Positions 26,940 through 35,844 of a stretch of DNA of 64,000 nt are shown here, in pieces. Position 1 is the stretch's first letter. Every line of letters starts with the position of its first letter. A program made the translations under genes and the position numbers. The DNA is from Weissella bombi (GTDB taxonomy: Bacteria > Bacillota > Bacilli > Lactobacillales > Lactobacillaceae), in NCBI RefSeq assembly GCF_900094835.1, contig NZ_FMAO01000002.1, positions 62,001 to 126,000 of the forward strand, in the 5' to 3' direction. Below the pieces are notes generated by a model. That model saw nothing but the letters and a program-made list of their open reading frames with translations, was not told where the DNA came from and did not search any database.

Positions 26940-27248
26940 TTATTTGAAGTAAATGTCATGATGTAATTCGCATCTAGGATTAAATTCATGATGACAGACA
27001 GGACAAGCGTTTTGCGAGTAAGCTTCGAAATCCATAACATGGTAACAATTACCACATAAAATTGCTGAATTGCCTTGGTCAGTAGGCACAAATTGATGAT
27101 CTCTTAACGCGTCATGACATGAGTAACAGGCAAAATATTGTTGGCATTGTGCACAAGCTAGCGCAACAATATCTTGTTCAGAATGATAATGGCGGCAACG
27201 ACCGCTACCATCTAAATCTAAACCGTATATTTTATATTTATTGGACAT
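26940..27248 (-). CDS. CHY-type zinc-finger protein
   Basis: 102 residues, rich in Cys and His: RCRHYHSEQDIVALAC, CAQCQQYFACYSCHDALRDH, ILCGNCYHVMDF, ACPVCHHEFNPRCELHHDIYF. The pattern is the zf-CHY fold, which binds about three zinc ions. Bacterial function is unknown. Its ATG lies inside the end of birA (11-base overlap), so it is cotranslated with the biotin ligase. Confidence 0.85.
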   Translation of the reverse strand: MSNKYKIYGLDLDGSGRCRHYHSEQDIVALACAQCQQYFACYSCHDALRDHQFVPTDQGNSAILCGNCYHVMDFEAYSQNACPVCHHEFNPRCELHHDIYFK

Positions 27249-28212
27249 AAGTTTTAGTTACTTCACCGCTGGTAAATGATTTTGTAACGCCATCTTCATC
27301 TTCAATGACTAAACCACCATCGTCAGCAATTTGTTTTGCAGTGCCTTGGATGGTTTGGTTACCAAGTTTCAAGGTTACATGTTTACCAATGACATTTGAT
27401 CGGTGACGATATTCTGTTAATAGGGCAGCAGAGTCACCATGATAGTATGCATCGAGAATGTTTTTAACGAGTGTTGCTAGCAAAAGATTGCGATCAACTG
27501 AAGCAGTTTCGTCGATACCACGTGCAATATCTGTTAAATGATCAGGGAAATCTTTAGTGGTGAGATTTAGGCCGGTTCCCATAATAAAAGCAGAGGCTGA
27601 ACTTGATTCAAGCTCAATGTTAGCTTCTGTGATAATACCACCGACTTTTTTCTTACCGATGAACAAATCGTTAACCCACTTTAAGTCAATATGTGCATTC
27701 GGGAAAAAGGTTTCCAAAGTTTGTGCGATAACAACAGCCATATTAGTTGTAATTAGGCCAACTTGATCCCAATGATTAGTCGTGTTAGGCAAAATGACAG
27801 TGAAGTAAAGACCGCTGGCGGCCGGCGTATAGAAGGGACGTCCTCGGCGTCCATAACCTTCTGATTGGGCTTCGGCTGCGAAAAATACGGGCTTATCAAT
27901 TTGATGGGTTGTTAGATATTGTTTTGCTAAATGTTGTGTAGAAGTAACTTCTTGTTCGATAAACATGTCATCGACTAATTCTTCATCTAAATAATAATGA
28001 ACAATGTCTTCATCCAAAAAAGGTGTACCAATGTATTGATACCCAAGATTTTTGCGACTCTCAATTTGGTGATTTTTCTTTTTTAATGAATTGATTGCTT
28101 TCCAAATACTTTCGCGACTAATTTCTAAGTCTGCAGCGAGTTGATCACCAGATAACCAGTCACCTTTATGTGTTAGTAATTCAAATAAAACTTGTTGTTT
28201 TGTTGTTGTCAA
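27238..28212 (-). CDS. birA: Bifunctional biotin protein ligase / biotin repressor
   Basis: 324 residues. An N-terminal HTH (about 1-60, WLSGDQLAADLEISRESIWKAINSLKKKNHQIESRKNLGY) precedes the ligase domain with EGYGRRGRPFYTPAASGLYFTVILP (biotinyl-AMP loop) and LKWVNDLFIGKKKVGGIITEA (catalytic Lys region), then an SH3-like tail. It biotinylates acyl-carrier subunits and, as holo-repressor, shuts off biotin uptake. It follows bioY by 12 bp; a BirA-like operator overlaps the shared promoter. Confidence 0.92.
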   Translation of the reverse strand: MTTTKQQVLFELLTHKGDWLSGDQLAADLEISRESIWKAINSLKKKNHQIESRKNLGYQYIGTPFLDEDIVHYYLDEELVDDMFIEQEVTSTQHLAKQYLTTHQIDKPVFFAAEAQSEGYGRRGRPFYTPAASGLYFTVILPNTTNHWDQVGLITTNMAVVIAQTLETFFPNAHIDLKWVNDLFIGKKKVGGIITEANIELESSSASAFIMGTGLNLTTKDFPDHLTDIARGIDETASVDRNLLLATLVKNILDAYYHGDSAALLTEYRHRSNVIGKHVTLKLGNQTIQGTAKQIADDGGLVIEDEDGVTKSFTSGEVTKTYVQ

Positions 28213-28224
28213 AATAATACTCCT

Positions 28225-28785
28225 TTAGATTAGCCCCTGTAGATGGGGAAGCTTTCTCAAGCGACGTGCTAAGAAAACAGATAAACCTGCTTTAATAATA
28301 TCACCTGGTAGGAAGGTAATGTTAGAAAGTAGTGCCGCTGACATTGGCATGTGTGATTGGATAGCTAACCAGATTGAGCCAATCGTATCAATGAATAATA
28401 CACCGGCGACGATAACGACAATCAGCTCTAGCCACCATGATAAATCTTGATGACGATTTAAAATATGCAAAATAGTTCCTAAAACGAGTGGCGCTAAAAA
28501 CCATCCCAGAATGTACCCACCAGTTGGTCCCATGAAAACGGCAAAGCCACCACGACCACCAGATAGGATTGGTAGACCAAATAGTGCTAATAAAAGAAAT
28601 AAGCAAATTGATATGAAACTATACTTAGGACCTAATAATTCGATAGTTAATAAAATGCCGAGATTTTGAATAACAATAGGAACCGGAATAAAACCTAGAG
28701 GGATTCCGGGAAAGAAACCCAGAACAATTATAATTGCAGTCATCATGGCCGCTAAAGTAAGCATTTTGGTTCGTTGATTTGTCAT
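28225..28785 (-). CDS. bioY: Biotin ECF transporter S component
   Basis: 186 residues with six helices. FFPGIPLGFIPVPIVIQNLGILL (the BioY PVPxxxQ motif), LFLLLALFGLPILSGGRGG, GPTGGYILGW and FLPGDIIKAGLSVFLARR are diagnostic. It binds biotin and recruits a shared EcfAAT module not found next to it. It heads the bioY-birA-zf-CHY operon behind a BirA-like operator. Confidence 0.93.
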   Translation of the reverse strand: MTNQRTKMLTLAAMMTAIIIVLGFFPGIPLGFIPVPIVIQNLGILLTIELLGPKYSFISICLFLLLALFGLPILSGGRGGFAVFMGPTGGYILGWFLAPLVLGTILHILNRHQDLSWWLELIVVIVAGVLFIDTIGSIWLAIQSHMPMSAALLSNITFLPGDIIKAGLSVFLARRLRKLPHLQGLI

Positions 28786-28824
28786 ATGTTAATTAACCCA
28801 ATCTTTAAATTTTAGAACAAGTTC

Positions 28825-28869
28825 ATTATAGATTATAGTAACCCTTAATTCAATGATAGGGTTACTATA
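28825..28869 (-). promoter_or_regulatory. bioY promoter with embedded BirA-like operator
   Basis: TATAGTAACCCT (28834-28845) and AGGGTTACTATA (28858-28869) form a perfect 12-bp inverted repeat with 12-bp spacer, similar to BirA boxes (GTTAAC arms) with A for T. On the minus strand TTGAAT (28853-28848), a 17-bp spacer and TATAAT (28830-28825) make a promoter whose -35 lies in the operator centre and whose spacer holds one arm. Binding would block polymerase. Confidence 0.75.
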
Positions 28870-28995
28870 AAGATAACACGAACTATTTTTAATTAAAAAG
28901 CGGATAAAGTTAATTATTCGTTGGTAATTTTGATGAAATAAGTGCTTATTTTTGATATAATTCCATATATTACAAAAATAAGCATAGATTCTGGG

Positions 28996-30339
28996 GTGAA
29001 TATTATCTATAAAACAGTATTAAAAGGTGGGTATTATACTGCCATTGATAAAAATCAAATTGATTATCAAGCAGATAGTTTAATTTGTATTGATGAAAAC
29101 GGTCAGATAGCTAATATTGTTTGTCCGATGGACGAAGATTATGAAACTATCCAACTGGAAGCGTCACAACAAGATAATTTAGTAGTGTTAGCTGAAGATC
29201 AAGTAATCTTACCTGGTTTTGTGGACTTACATGTTCATGCACCACAATGGCCCAATGCCGGGTTAGCGTTAGATCGGCCGTTGTATGAGTGGTTAGATCA
29301 ATATACTTTTCCGCTAGAAGCTAAATTTAAAGATGCAAATTACGCCCATTTAGTTTATGACAATTTAGTGGAGACTTTATTAGCAAATGGTACGACAACG
29401 GCACTATATTTTGGTTCTGTTGATAATACCGGAAATGTCGAGCTAGCTAAGGCTTGTTTGACACATCACCAGCGTGGCTTTGTCGGAAAAGTTGTGATGG
29501 ATAATCCAGAACAAACACCGGATTATTATCGTGATGAATCTGCACAAACAGCATTGGATGAAACAGAAGCATTTATCCATGAAGTTGAACAATTAAATAA
29601 AGACCAAGCTATTCCTGTTACGCCAGTTATCACACCACGCTTTTTGCCATCTTGTACAGATGAAGTGTTAGTGGGGTTAGGTAAGCTAGCTGCACAATAT
29701 AATTTACCAATTCAATCACATTGTAGTGAAAGTGATTGGGAAAATGGTTATGCACTTGAAACGCATGGAAAGCGTGATGCAGCAGTATTAGATGAATTTG
29801 GTTTATTAACTGATAAGACTGTTTTGGCTCATGGTACGTTGTTAAACGATGAAGACCTTGATCGTTTTAAGAATCGTGGTGTGGGTATTGCGCATTGTCC
29901 TATTTCAAATGTGTATTTTGGTAATGCCGTTATGGCAACGCATAAAATTTTAGAAAAAGATGTCAAAGTGGGGATGGGAACTGATATTTCAGGTGGTTTT
30001 GATCCAAGTATTTATCAAAATATTCGCCAAGCAATTATGTCGTCTCGTATGCTTGAAGATGGTGTAGATAGCCAATTATCTCCTGAAGTACGTGGACAGA
30101 AGTCGTCAGCAATTACAGCAAAAAACGCTTTTTATATGGCAACTGTTGGTGGTGCAAAAAGCCTTAATTTACCTACAGGACAAATAAAAGAGGGCTATGC
30201 CGCTGATTTGCAAGTAGTTCATACAAAATATCCTACTTTTGGTCATCAAAAACCAGAGGAAACATTCGAAAAAGTGATGTATCAAACGACAGCGTCAGAA
30301 ATTGATCATGTTATGACGCAAGGTGTATTTGTTAAATAA
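28996..30339 (+). CDS. guaD: Guanine deaminase
   Basis: 447 residues, amidohydrolase barrel. PGFVDLHVHAPQWPNAGLALDRPLYEWLDQYTFP is characteristic, with zinc ligands His79 and His81. PIQSHCSESDWE, VLAHGTLL and GMGTDISGG supply the remaining His and Asp. It turns guanine into xanthine. A TATAAT at 28956-28961 lies downstream of an earlier GTG, so translation must begin at the GTG at 28996. A probable xanthine/guanine permease follows. Confidence 0.9.
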   Translation: MNIIYKTVLKGGYYTAIDKNQIDYQADSLICIDENGQIANIVCPMDEDYETIQLEASQQDNLVVLAEDQVILPGFVDLHVHAPQWPNAGLALDRPLYEWLDQYTFPLEAKFKDANYAHLVYDNLVETLLANGTTTALYFGSVDNTGNVELAKACLTHHQRGFVGKVVMDNPEQTPDYYRDESAQTALDETEAFIHEVEQLNKDQAIPVTPVITPRFLPSCTDEVLVGLGKLAAQYNLPIQSHCSESDWENGYALETHGKRDAAVLDEFGLLTDKTVLAHGTLLNDEDLDRFKNRGVGIAHCPISNVYFGNAVMATHKILEKDVKVGMGTDISGGFDPSIYQNIRQAIMSSRMLEDGVDSQLSPEVRGQKSSAITAKNAFYMATVGGAKSLNLPTGQIKEGYAADLQVVHTKYPTFGHQKPEETFEKVMYQTTASEIDHVMTQGVFVK

Positions 30340-30340
30340 A

Positions 30341-30356
30341 TGTTTCACATGGAACA
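30341..30356. other. parS-like ParB binding site 3 (weaker)
   Basis: TGTTTCACATGGAACA has two differences from consensus parS. It starts one base after the guanine deaminase stop codon. Confidence 0.55.
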
Positions 30357-30389
30357 TTCGAAATTAAATTATAGAAAAGAGAATAATTG

Positions 30390-31724
30390 ATGTCTGAAAA
30401 AGATAGCGGATTACTAATTGGTGCAAATGATAAGGTACCAGTAGCCGAAGCAGGACTATTAGGATTGCAACACGTTTTGGCAATGGATGTGTATGTACCG
30501 CCGCTTATTATTGCAGGATTGTTGTCGATGAGTGCTACCAAAACGAGTGGCTTTTTACAAGTAGCATTTTTAGCATGTGGAATTGGAACACTATTTCAAA
30601 CATCATTATTTCTAAAAATGCCAATGTCACAAGGTCCATCATATGTACCGATTGGCGCAATTGTTGGTGTATTTATGGCTAATGGTGCTGGGCATGGCGG
30701 TATGGCGACTGTTATTGGATCAAGTATCGTCGCTGCGATTTTGTTAATCCTGTTAGGGTTCTCTGGCTTTTACCAAAAGATAGTTAATACTCTTGTACCA
30801 TCAATCGTTGGTGGAACGATTATTACTTGTGTAGGGTTATCATTAATACCTTCAGCTTTGAACGATAATATTTTTGAAGCGAGTGGTAATATTTATCAAA
30901 ATATTGAACTAGCAGTTATTACAATGATTGCGTTATTAGTTTCAATTGCTATTGGAACGTATGTACCAAAGTTGCAAAAGATTTTTAAGATTGGTTCAAT
31001 TGTTATTGCTTTGGCAGTAGGGACAATTGTTGCAAGTTTTAAGGGACTAATGAATTGGTCATCAGTTGCTAATGCAGATTGGTTTAGTTTTCCAAAGTTT
31101 ACAGCGTTGCATTACGGTATTGATTTTAATTTATCAGCAATTATAACGTTCATCATTATATTTATGGTGTTAACGACGGAAACTACTGGTACATGGTTTG
31201 CTATGAGTGCCGTAACGAAAGAAAAGATTAGCAACAAACAATGGAATCACGGTATTATCGGTGAAGGAATGAGTTGTTTGGTTGCAGCATTACTTGGTAG
31301 TACACCGATGACAGGTTACTCAACTAATGCTGGTGTTGTCTCAATTACGGGTGTTGCTAGTCGACGTGTCTTTGTTGCAGCAGGATTCTGGTTCATTTTG
31401 TTAGGATTTTTTGGTAAGTTATCAGCATTACTAGCTGCAATTCCATCAGCAGTAGTCGGTGGAGTATTCGCTATTATTGTTGTGATTATTATGTTGAGTG
31501 GTTTAAATGTTATTGGTGATTTGAATATGACTGGTAATAAAGGATACGTTATTGGCGTACCAATTGTCATGACTTTGGCGCTTGTATTCTTACCAGATAA
31601 GGTGGTTAATGATTCACCACAAATGATTCAATATTTGCTAGGATCACCAATTACAGTTGCTGCACTTACAGCAGTTATTTTGAATTTGATACTAAATAAT
31701 AAAGGAACCAAAACGGTCAATTAA
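30390..31724 (+). CDS. NCS2-family purine permease
   Basis: 444 residues with 14 helices. GLLGLQHVLAMDVYVPPLIIAG is the NCS2 first helix, MSQGPSYVPIGAI and TETTGTWFAMSAV with GEGMSCLVAALLGSTPMTGYSTNAGVVSITGVASRRV carry the conserved substrate motifs. It is a proton symporter for xanthine, uric acid or guanine; pairing with guanine deaminase argues for guanine or xanthine. The start is ATG 30390 behind GAAAAGAGA. Confidence 0.88.
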   Translation: MSEKDSGLLIGANDKVPVAEAGLLGLQHVLAMDVYVPPLIIAGLLSMSATKTSGFLQVAFLACGIGTLFQTSLFLKMPMSQGPSYVPIGAIVGVFMANGAGHGGMATVIGSSIVAAILLILLGFSGFYQKIVNTLVPSIVGGTIITCVGLSLIPSALNDNIFEASGNIYQNIELAVITMIALLVSIAIGTYVPKLQKIFKIGSIVIALAVGTIVASFKGLMNWSSVANADWFSFPKFTALHYGIDFNLSAIITFIIIFMVLTTETTGTWFAMSAVTKEKISNKQWNHGIIGEGMSCLVAALLGSTPMTGYSTNAGVVSITGVASRRVFVAAGFWFILLGFFGKLSALLAAIPSAVVGGVFAIIVVIIMLSGLNVIGDLNMTGNKGYVIGVPIVMTLALVFLPDKVVNDSPQMIQYLLGSPITVAALTAVILNLILNNKGTKTVN

Positions 31725-31733
31725 TTAGAGATG

Positions 31734-31766
31734 AAAAGGAGTAGATTTTTCTACTTCTTTTTATTT
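31734..31766 (+). terminator. Intrinsic terminator of the guaD-permease unit
   Basis: AAAAGGAGTAGA pairs with TCTACTTCTTTT, followed by T-rich sequence. Confidence 0.8.
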
Positions 31767-31852
31767 TGTAGACGTATTATTCATGTTATTTTTATGAAAA
31801 AATGGGGTATAAAATGGTTAAAATTTTTATTGCTTTTAACGGGTGAAATCAT

Positions 31853-31903
31853 TTGTATACAAGTATTTTAAATGTTAATATGTCAATGTTGAAAGCGCTT
31901 TCT
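31853..31903 (+). promoter_or_regulatory. Promoter with a cre (CcpA) site for the organophosphate transporter
   Basis: TTGTAT (31853), 17-bp spacer, TAATAT (31876). GAAAGCGCTTTC (31891-31902) is a perfect 12-bp palindrome within TTGAAAGCGCTTTCT, an excellent cre, placed at or just after the transcription start. Catabolite repression is expected. Confidence 0.8.
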
Positions 31904-31954
31904 TTTGTTGCCGGGATGCCATATAAGAAAGCATAAATTGGGAGGAGTTATATT

Positions 31955-33307
31955 ATGTTTAATTTTTTAAAGCCGTTGCCTGACGCAACGACCCCTGTGC
32001 CACCAAATAAGGTCGAATCGAGTTATAAAAAATGGCAGTTTCGTGTCTTGTTATCGACATCGATTATTTATATTGGCTATTATATTATTCGTTTAATTTT
32101 TACGGCACAGCAGAATGAAATTCGGGCAGCTTATGGTTTTTCTTTAACACAAATGGGATTTATCTTATCGATGTTTGGAATTGGCTATGGGGTTTCCAAG
32201 TTGATCATGGGAACTTTAGCAGATCGTTCAAATGCTAATCGATATATTGCATTCGGTCTGTTGGCTAGTTCAGTTATTAATGTCGTGCTGGGATCGACTA
32301 AAAGTTTTACATTAATTCTCTTGTTAATGTTGATGAATTCGATTCTGCAAGGAATGGGTGCTGCGGCAGCTCAACGAAGTATTTCGTTGTGGTTTGGTAA
32401 AAATAAAAAAGGTTCTTTCTTAGCCCGTGGGACGGCTTACTCAATTTGGTCAAGTGCTCACAATTTTGGAGCCTTTGCTGCTGTTGCAAGTATTAACTTA
32501 TCAGCATTGATGTTTGGACCAAGCGTTGCCTTTTCATTTTACACGGCGTCAGCAATTTCTGTTTTAATTGCAATTATTTCATTATGGTTAGGTTCAGATC
32601 GACCAGCAACACAAGGTTTGCCAACAATTGAAGAGTATTCAGGTGAAGCAGTGGTTGTTGAAGGTGAAATTGTTCAAAGTGAGCTTACTGATGATTCTGT
32701 TTTTAAGGTTTTTATTAAGTATATTTTGAAGAATAAGCTAGTGATGATCATTATTCTAGTATCGTTGTCATTGTATGTGGTCCGTTTTGGAATTATGTCA
32801 TGGATTCCGGGTTACTTAACAGAACACAAAGGATTCAGTCAGAGCGAAGCTAAGTGGTTATTTGGAATATTTGAATTAGCATCGGTACCAGGTGTTATCT
32901 TGTTAGGATATATTTCTGACCTATTGAAGGGTCGACGTGCATTAGCAATGATTGGATCTTTGGTGTTGTTAGCAATCGATTTGACAGCTTATTTCTACGT
33001 AACAAATCATGCAGCTTTAATTGTTATCTTGCTATTGTTGGGAAACTTGATTTATGCGCCAATCACAATTATTGGATTGATGGTTAATGAAGCCGTTCCT
33101 AAGTTCGCCGTTGGTATGTCAACAGGTGCGATGGGATTTGCACAATATGTATTTGGTGAAGTTATCGGTACATTAGGTGTTGCTTCAATTGCACAAACAT
33201 ATGGTTGGGCAGCCGCAGATGTTGTTATCTATCTATTTACGGCGATTGCAGTTGCTGGAGCAATTTACATTATGATTAAGCAAAATAGTATGCTTAAGGA
33301 AGTTTAA
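31955..33307 (+). CDS. OPA-family organophosphate:phosphate antiporter (GlpT/UhpT/PgtP-like)
   Basis: 450 residues, 12 helices of the major facilitator superfamily. WQFRVLLSTSIIYIGYYIIRLIF and GYGVSKLIMGTLADRSNANRYIAFGLLASSVINVVLG are typical of the OPA family. It imports a phosphorylated three- or six-carbon compound in exchange for phosphate. The substrate cannot be chosen; no two-component regulator flanks it. Control by CcpA is expected from the cre site. Confidence 0.83.
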   Translation: MFNFLKPLPDATTPVPPNKVESSYKKWQFRVLLSTSIIYIGYYIIRLIFTAQQNEIRAAYGFSLTQMGFILSMFGIGYGVSKLIMGTLADRSNANRYIAFGLLASSVINVVLGSTKSFTLILLLMLMNSILQGMGAAAAQRSISLWFGKNKKGSFLARGTAYSIWSSAHNFGAFAAVASINLSALMFGPSVAFSFYTASAISVLIAIISLWLGSDRPATQGLPTIEEYSGEAVVVEGEIVQSELTDDSVFKVFIKYILKNKLVMIIILVSLSLYVVRFGIMSWIPGYLTEHKGFSQSEAKWLFGIFELASVPGVILLGYISDLLKGRRALAMIGSLVLLAIDLTAYFYVTNHAALIVILLLLGNLIYAPITIIGLMVNEAVPKFAVGMSTGAMGFAQYVFGEVIGTLGVASIAQTYGWAAADVVIYLFTAIAVAGAIYIMIKQNSMLKEV

Positions 33308-33316
33308 ATGGGTTAT

Positions 33317-33344
33317 GAGAAGCGATATAGTCGCTTCTTTTTTT
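33317..33344 (+). terminator. Intrinsic terminator after the OPA transporter
   Basis: AGAAGCGA pairs with TCGCTTCT around a 5-nt loop, followed by T7. Confidence 0.9.
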
Positions 33345-33350
33345 ACATAA

Positions 33351-33389
33351 AAAAACGAGGATCAATGAATTTTCATTAATTCTCGTTTA
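33351..33389 (-). terminator. Intrinsic terminator of the glucan-binding protein gene
   Basis: Read on the minus strand, AAACGAG and CTCGTTT enclose an inner ATGAA/TTCAT pairing, and T7 follows. Confidence 0.75.
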
Positions 33390-33400
33390 CATTAAGCTAG

Positions 33401-34090
33401 TTATTCATCAGGTAATTGATACCTTAGATAGTACGTATTATCCTTACTGAAGTAATACATGTGACCATCAATGTAGTGGTATCCCTGAACGGCACGACCA
33501 TCATTTTCTACGTAATAGGTATGTCCGTATGCTGATACCCAGCGGTTAGTTTGTAGGACACCGCCTTCATAGTAGAAGAAGCCGTTATCATGGTTTCTGA
33601 ATCCAGTGTACAACTGACCATTTTCAATCCAGCGCCAGCCGACACCTTCAATATTTAAATAACCATTAGGAACGGTTTCACGAAGATAGAACGTATTGTC
33701 CGAACCAAAGTCGTATGCACGACCACTAATCCATTGGTAACCTTGAACAGCACGTCCATCGTTATCAACGTAGTAAGTTAAACCATAAGCGTGTTCCCAT
33801 TGATTATTCTGGCGAACACCGTTGACGAACCAGTAATATGAACCAGCGTAGTAACGAAGTCCCGTAAATGGTTGGCCATTTTCTAACCAGTTATAACCAC
33901 CATTAGCTGTAGAAACTTCGGGCGAATAAACGTACCCAGTACGAGTGTCTTTTTGTGTACTTGTTGTTTGGATGCTTGCAGTAGTATCTGCAGAAACAGG
34001 CGTTGTTGTTGTGATAGCTAGTCCACCAAGAACAGCACCACCTACTAAGGCGGATACTAATGAAGCTTTACTAAATCGTTGCATTCTCAT
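33401..34090 (-). CDS. Secreted protein with two glucan/cell-wall-binding repeats
   Basis: 229 residues. The signal peptide is MRMQRFSKASLVSALVGGAVLGGLAITTTTPVSA, cleaved before Asp35. Two aromatic repeats (65-140 and 150-224) share GxxWxENGQxxTGxR, YYxxxGVxQxNxW, AYGxTYYVxNDGRAVQGY and DNTxYLR. They belong to the cell-wall/glucan-binding repeat class found at the ends of dextransucrases and other GH70 enzymes. No catalytic domain and no LPXTG are present. A free glucan-binding lectin or a remnant of a larger glucansucrase is possible. GGAGGT precedes the ATG. Confidence 0.8.
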   Translation of the reverse strand: MRMQRFSKASLVSALVGGAVLGGLAITTTTPVSADTTASIQTTSTQKDTRTGYVYSPEVSTANGGYNWLENGQPFTGLRYYAGSYYWFVNGVRQNNQWEHAYGLTYYVDNDGRAVQGYQWISGRAYDFGSDNTFYLRETVPNGYLNIEGVGWRWIENGQLYTGFRNHDNGFFYYEGGVLQTNRWVSAYGHTYYVENDGRAVQGYHYIDGHMYYFSKDNTYYLRYQLPDE

Positions 34091-34285
34091 TATGTGTACC
34101 TCCTTTGTATATTAATAATTTTAGCGTAAAACGTTGGATAATGTTACTAATATGTATCGAAAATGTGTCTAAATCATTACTTTAAACGCTGCAAAATGGT
34201 GTTAAGTTAGTCTGAAAGCATGTTTTATTAGAATTTTTTTGATGACACCGTATTGGTGTGTTGATAACGAATTATACAATACTAC

Positions 34286-34583
34286 TTGCATCGTAAAATT
34301 TATGGTGTTAGAATGCTTTTAAATTAAAAAATAATTAGAAATATGAAAAGAAGAGTAATTATGATTGCGTCCTTAACAGAGAGCCTCATTGGTGAAAGCA
34401 GGCAGGACTCGGTCATTTTGAAGATGAACTTGGATGATTTTCAAGAAGTTAACGCAACTTGAACGGGTGGCACCGTTATGACGCCAATGAGGCACCATAT
34501 TGATTATGGTGTGAATAGGGATGGTAACGCGAATATTCGGCCCAAAGGCAATATAATTTGTCTTTGAGTCGAATATTTTTTTA
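34286..34583 (+). ncRNA. T-box riboswitch leader, predicted Met (AUG) specifier, copy 2
   Basis: Promoter TTGCAT (34286), 17-bp spacer, TAGAAT (34309). The leader holds AGTA, AGAGAG, GGTGAAAG and then GAAG-ATG-AAC on the 3' side of the specifier loop, so the codon reads AUG. The T-box AGGGATGGTAACGCG is at 34517-34531. The terminator pairs AATATTCG with CGAATATT (ending about 34577) and T7. The rest of 34091-34285 shows only the divergent promoter region of the secreted-protein gene. Confidence 0.83.
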
Positions 34584-34614
34584 TTTTAAAAGGATATTTC
34601 GGGGGATTAAGAAT

Positions 34615-35745
34615 ATGACAGTAGCAACAACAAATCAAGTTAAGTTTCCAAATCGTTATGATATTGTAGGAAGCTTTTTAAGAACAGATGCATTAAAAGC
34701 AGCCCGTCAACAATTTGAAGCGGGCGAGATTACTAAGGCACAATTAACTGAAGTACAACATGCTGAGACTAAGAAAATTGTTGATAAGCAAGTTGCACTA
34801 GGTTTGAAGGATGTTACTGACGGTGAATTTAATCGTTCTTGGTGGCACTTGGACTTTTTGTGGGGCTTGGAGGGAGTTGCTACATACGACTATCATGAGA
34901 GTTACAAGTTTAAGGGTGGCAAAACACGAACTGATAATGTGGAATTAGTCGGTAAAGTTGCTTATAATCCAGATCACCCATTTTTTGATAGCTACAAATT
35001 TTTAGCATCAATTACTCCTGAAGGTGTAACGCCTAAGCAAACAATTCCTTCACCAACAATGTTGTTCCGTGATAATCGTAGTGACAATTGGTCAAAATAT
35101 TATGATACGTATGATGAGTATTTGACAGATTTGGCAACAGCATATCACCAAACCGTTCAACATTTTTATGATTTGGGTGCCCGTTATGTGCAATTGGATG
35201 ATACGACTTGGGCATTTTTGATTAGTAAGTTACATGAAACTGAATCAGATGCAGAGGAACATGAAAAGTATGTCAAAATGGCAGAGGATAGTGTGAAGGT
35301 AATTAATGGTGCTTTAGCTGATTTGCCTGATGATTTAACAGTGACAACTCATATTTGTCGTGGTAATTTTCAATCAACATATTTGTTCGCTGGTGGGTAT
35401 GATGACGTTGCATCATACTTGGGGCAATTAAACTATGATGGTGTCTTCTTGGAATTTGATGATGATCGTTCAGGTTCATTTGATTCGTTAGGTGAGATTT
35501 GGGCAGGAGATACAAATAAGCGTATTGTGTTAGGCTTAATTACATCAAAGCGACCTGAAATTGAAGATCAAGATGCTATCATTGCACGTGTGAACGAAGC
35601 TGCTAAGATTGTTCCATTAGAAAATCTAGCGCTATCAACACAATGTGGTTTTGCTTCAACGGAAGAAGGTAACAAGTTAACGCAAGACGAACAGTGGGAT
35701 AAGTTGAGTTTCGTTATTGAAACAGCTAATAAAATTTGGGGTTAA
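34615..35745 (+). CDS. MetE-like methionine synthase core protein (YxjG/YxjH type), copy 2
   Basis: 376 residues, a paralogue of the 20482 protein: YDIVGSFLRTDALKAARQQFEAGEI, DGEFNRSWWHLDFLWGL, zinc ligands in TTHICRGNFQST and STQCGFASTEEGN, all conserved. The sequences differ throughout, so this is an old duplication or two acquisitions rather than a recent copy. The ATG at 34615 has GGGGGA upstream. Its own Met-type T-box means both copies respond to methionine starvation. Confidence 0.85.
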   Translation: MTVATTNQVKFPNRYDIVGSFLRTDALKAARQQFEAGEITKAQLTEVQHAETKKIVDKQVALGLKDVTDGEFNRSWWHLDFLWGLEGVATYDYHESYKFKGGKTRTDNVELVGKVAYNPDHPFFDSYKFLASITPEGVTPKQTIPSPTMLFRDNRSDNWSKYYDTYDEYLTDLATAYHQTVQHFYDLGARYVQLDDTTWAFLISKLHETESDAEEHEKYVKMAEDSVKVINGALADLPDDLTVTTHICRGNFQSTYLFAGGYDDVASYLGQLNYDGVFLEFDDDRSGSFDSLGEIWAGDTNKRIVLGLITSKRPEIEDQDAIIARVNEAAKIVPLENLALSTQCGFASTEEGNKLTQDEQWDKLSFVIETANKIWG

Positions 35746-35753
35746 TGATGTAA

Positions 35754-35791
35754 TGTAAGCGCTTAAATAATGTGTATGGAACTGGTATAAT
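35754..35791 (+). promoter_or_regulatory. cre site overlapping a promoter
   Basis: TGTAAGCGCTTAAA (35754-35767) is a good CcpA site. It overlaps the poor -35 (TTAAAT) of a promoter with TATAAT at 35786-35791. This would place the small 35845 gene under catabolite control. Confidence 0.7.
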
Positions 35792-35844
35792 GAATGTAAC
35801 GATTAAATATTAGGCAGACTGGTTTTGGGGAAAGGATGAGTATA

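Noticed and set aside
26701-27091. Open frames of 83-84 residues on both strands over the nanE end and the following terminator.
   Set aside because: They are shadows of nanE and the zinc-finger gene and read through a strong terminator; their similar LLKRAGNL strings come from the hairpin arms.
34463-34474. A GGGTGGCACCG string resembling a second T-box in the leader of MetE-like copy 2 (tandem T-box).
   Set aside because: It folds as a local hairpin (AACGG with CCGTT) in the stem II/III region and is not followed by its own terminator. The true T-box is at 34517-34531.
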